Source of the DNA: Actinomycetota bacterium
GTDB lineage: Bacteria; Actinomycetota; Thermoleophilia; Gaiellales; F1-60-MAGs149
Length of the DNA: 6,135 bases
Reading direction: 5' to 3'
Assembly (NCBI GenBank): GCA_947481755.1
Contig: CANKHS010000081.1
Coordinates: forward strand, 1-6,135
A program made the translations under genes and the position numbers. Shown here piece after piece: positions 5,755-6,135 of this stretch (position 1 is its first letter; the number at the start of each line of letters is the position of its first letter). Under the pieces are notes generated by a model that saw only the letters and a list, made by a program, of their open reading frames with translations, was not told where the DNA came from and searched no databases.

Positions 5755-6135
5755 TCAGCCAAGCGGCCACGGGAGGTCGGGCATATGGGCCTGCCAGACC
5801 TCCGCGAGCGAGCCGTTGTCGATGATCCTCCCGAGGGCGCCATCGAGAGCGTTGAGGAGGTCGTTGTCTCCTCGGCGAACAGCGATGCCCCACTGGTTGC
5901 GGGTTTCGATGGTGAAGGCCAGTCGCAGCTCAGGGTCTCCATCGAGCGGCACCATCACAACATCGTCATCCACAAACCCGTCGATCTCGCCCGAGCGAGT
6001 CGCCGCAATCATGTCGCCAAAGACATCGTTCGTCGCGCCATCAAAGGCAACCGGAATCACTCCCGGAAACGTCTCGGTCAGCGTCATGTTGGTACTCGCG
6101 GCAATAGCACCGATGCGGAGGCCGGCGCACTCCAA
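5755..6135 (-). CDS. Family 3 extracellular solute-binding protein, C-terminal part (ABC importer)
   Basis: 126 visible codons plus a TGA stop at 5757-5755; the frame is open to the window's right edge, so the start, signal peptide and N-terminal lobe are outside. The first visible codon, TTG, is read here as an internal Leu. The visible part resembles lobe 2 and the return to lobe 1 of SBP_bac_3 proteins: LRIGAIAAST (family: GkkVGV..GST), then SGEIDGFVDDDVVMV (the usual G.vDa...D ligand-side segment), NQWGIAVRRGDNDLLNALDGAL (family: ygiavrKgd..L...vn.al) and DNGSLAEVWQAHMP at the C-terminus. Such proteins deliver amino acids or similar small polar solutes to an ABC permease from outside the membrane. 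No permease or ATPase gene is in the window. The 16-bp gap to the PuuD-like gene suggests that the imported solute feeds that pathway. The specific ligand cannot be read from this fragment. Confidence 0.8.
   Translation of the reverse strand: MECAGLRIGAIAASTNMTLTETFPGVIPVAFDGATNDVFGDMIAATRSGEIDGFVDDDVVMVPLDGDPELRLAFTIETRNQWGIAVRRGDNDLLNALDGALGRIIDNGSLAEVWQAHMPDLPWPLG

Overview
The window is a gene-dense, GC-rich (roughly 60%) bacterial chromosome segment with six protein genes, two of them cut by the window edges, and almost no spare DNA. Every intergenic gap is 71 bp or shorter. I see no RNA genes, mobile elements, CRISPR arrays or integration signs. No gene start has a convincing Shine-Dalgarno sequence. 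All four starts inside the window (three ATG, one GTG) instead have an NAnnnT hexamer ending exactly six bases before the start codon. That is the signature of leaderless transcription, common in Actinomycetota and Deinococcus-Thermus and reported in other GC-rich lineages. With the gene content this suggests a GC-rich, probably monoderm bacterium (an actinobacterial or Chloroflexota-like lineage). The phylum cannot be fixed from this sequence alone.

Layout, left to right. (1) Bases 1-564, plus strand: the 3' part of a LutC-type LUD-domain protein, a lactate-utilisation family. (2) Bases 588-1388, minus: a secreted L,D-transpeptidase with an N-terminal SH3-like region and a YkuD catalytic domain, for peptidoglycan cross-linking. 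It converges on lutC with a 23-bp gap. (3) Bases 1389-1459: a divergent control region. It holds a promoter for the transpeptidase on one strand and a promoter for the oxidoreductase on the other, with a 19-bp palindrome in the spacer of the latter. (4) Bases 1460-2869, plus: an FAD-dependent amine/amino-acid oxidase-like protein of the DAO/PuuB family. (5) Bases 2865-2882: a perfect hairpin containing the stop codons of two convergent genes. (6) Bases 2878-4977, minus: a cytoplasmic molybdopterin [4Fe-4S] oxidoreductase. (7) Bases 5019-5738, minus: a PuuD-like class I glutamine amidotransferase (peptidase C26). (8) Bases 5755-6135, minus: the C-terminal half of a family 3 extracellular solute-binding protein.

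Genes 6-8 run in one direction with gaps of 16 and 41 bp (order: binding protein, PuuD-like hydrolase, molybdoenzyme). The DAO-family oxidase converges on them. An amino-acid/amine-type binding protein, a gamma-glutamyl hydrolase-like enzyme and an amine oxidase-like enzyme are what a gamma-glutamylated amine (polyamine-type) breakdown pathway would use. The molybdoenzyme is an unexpected extra member. The joint pathway is inference. The transpeptidase and LutC genes look like unrelated neighbours.
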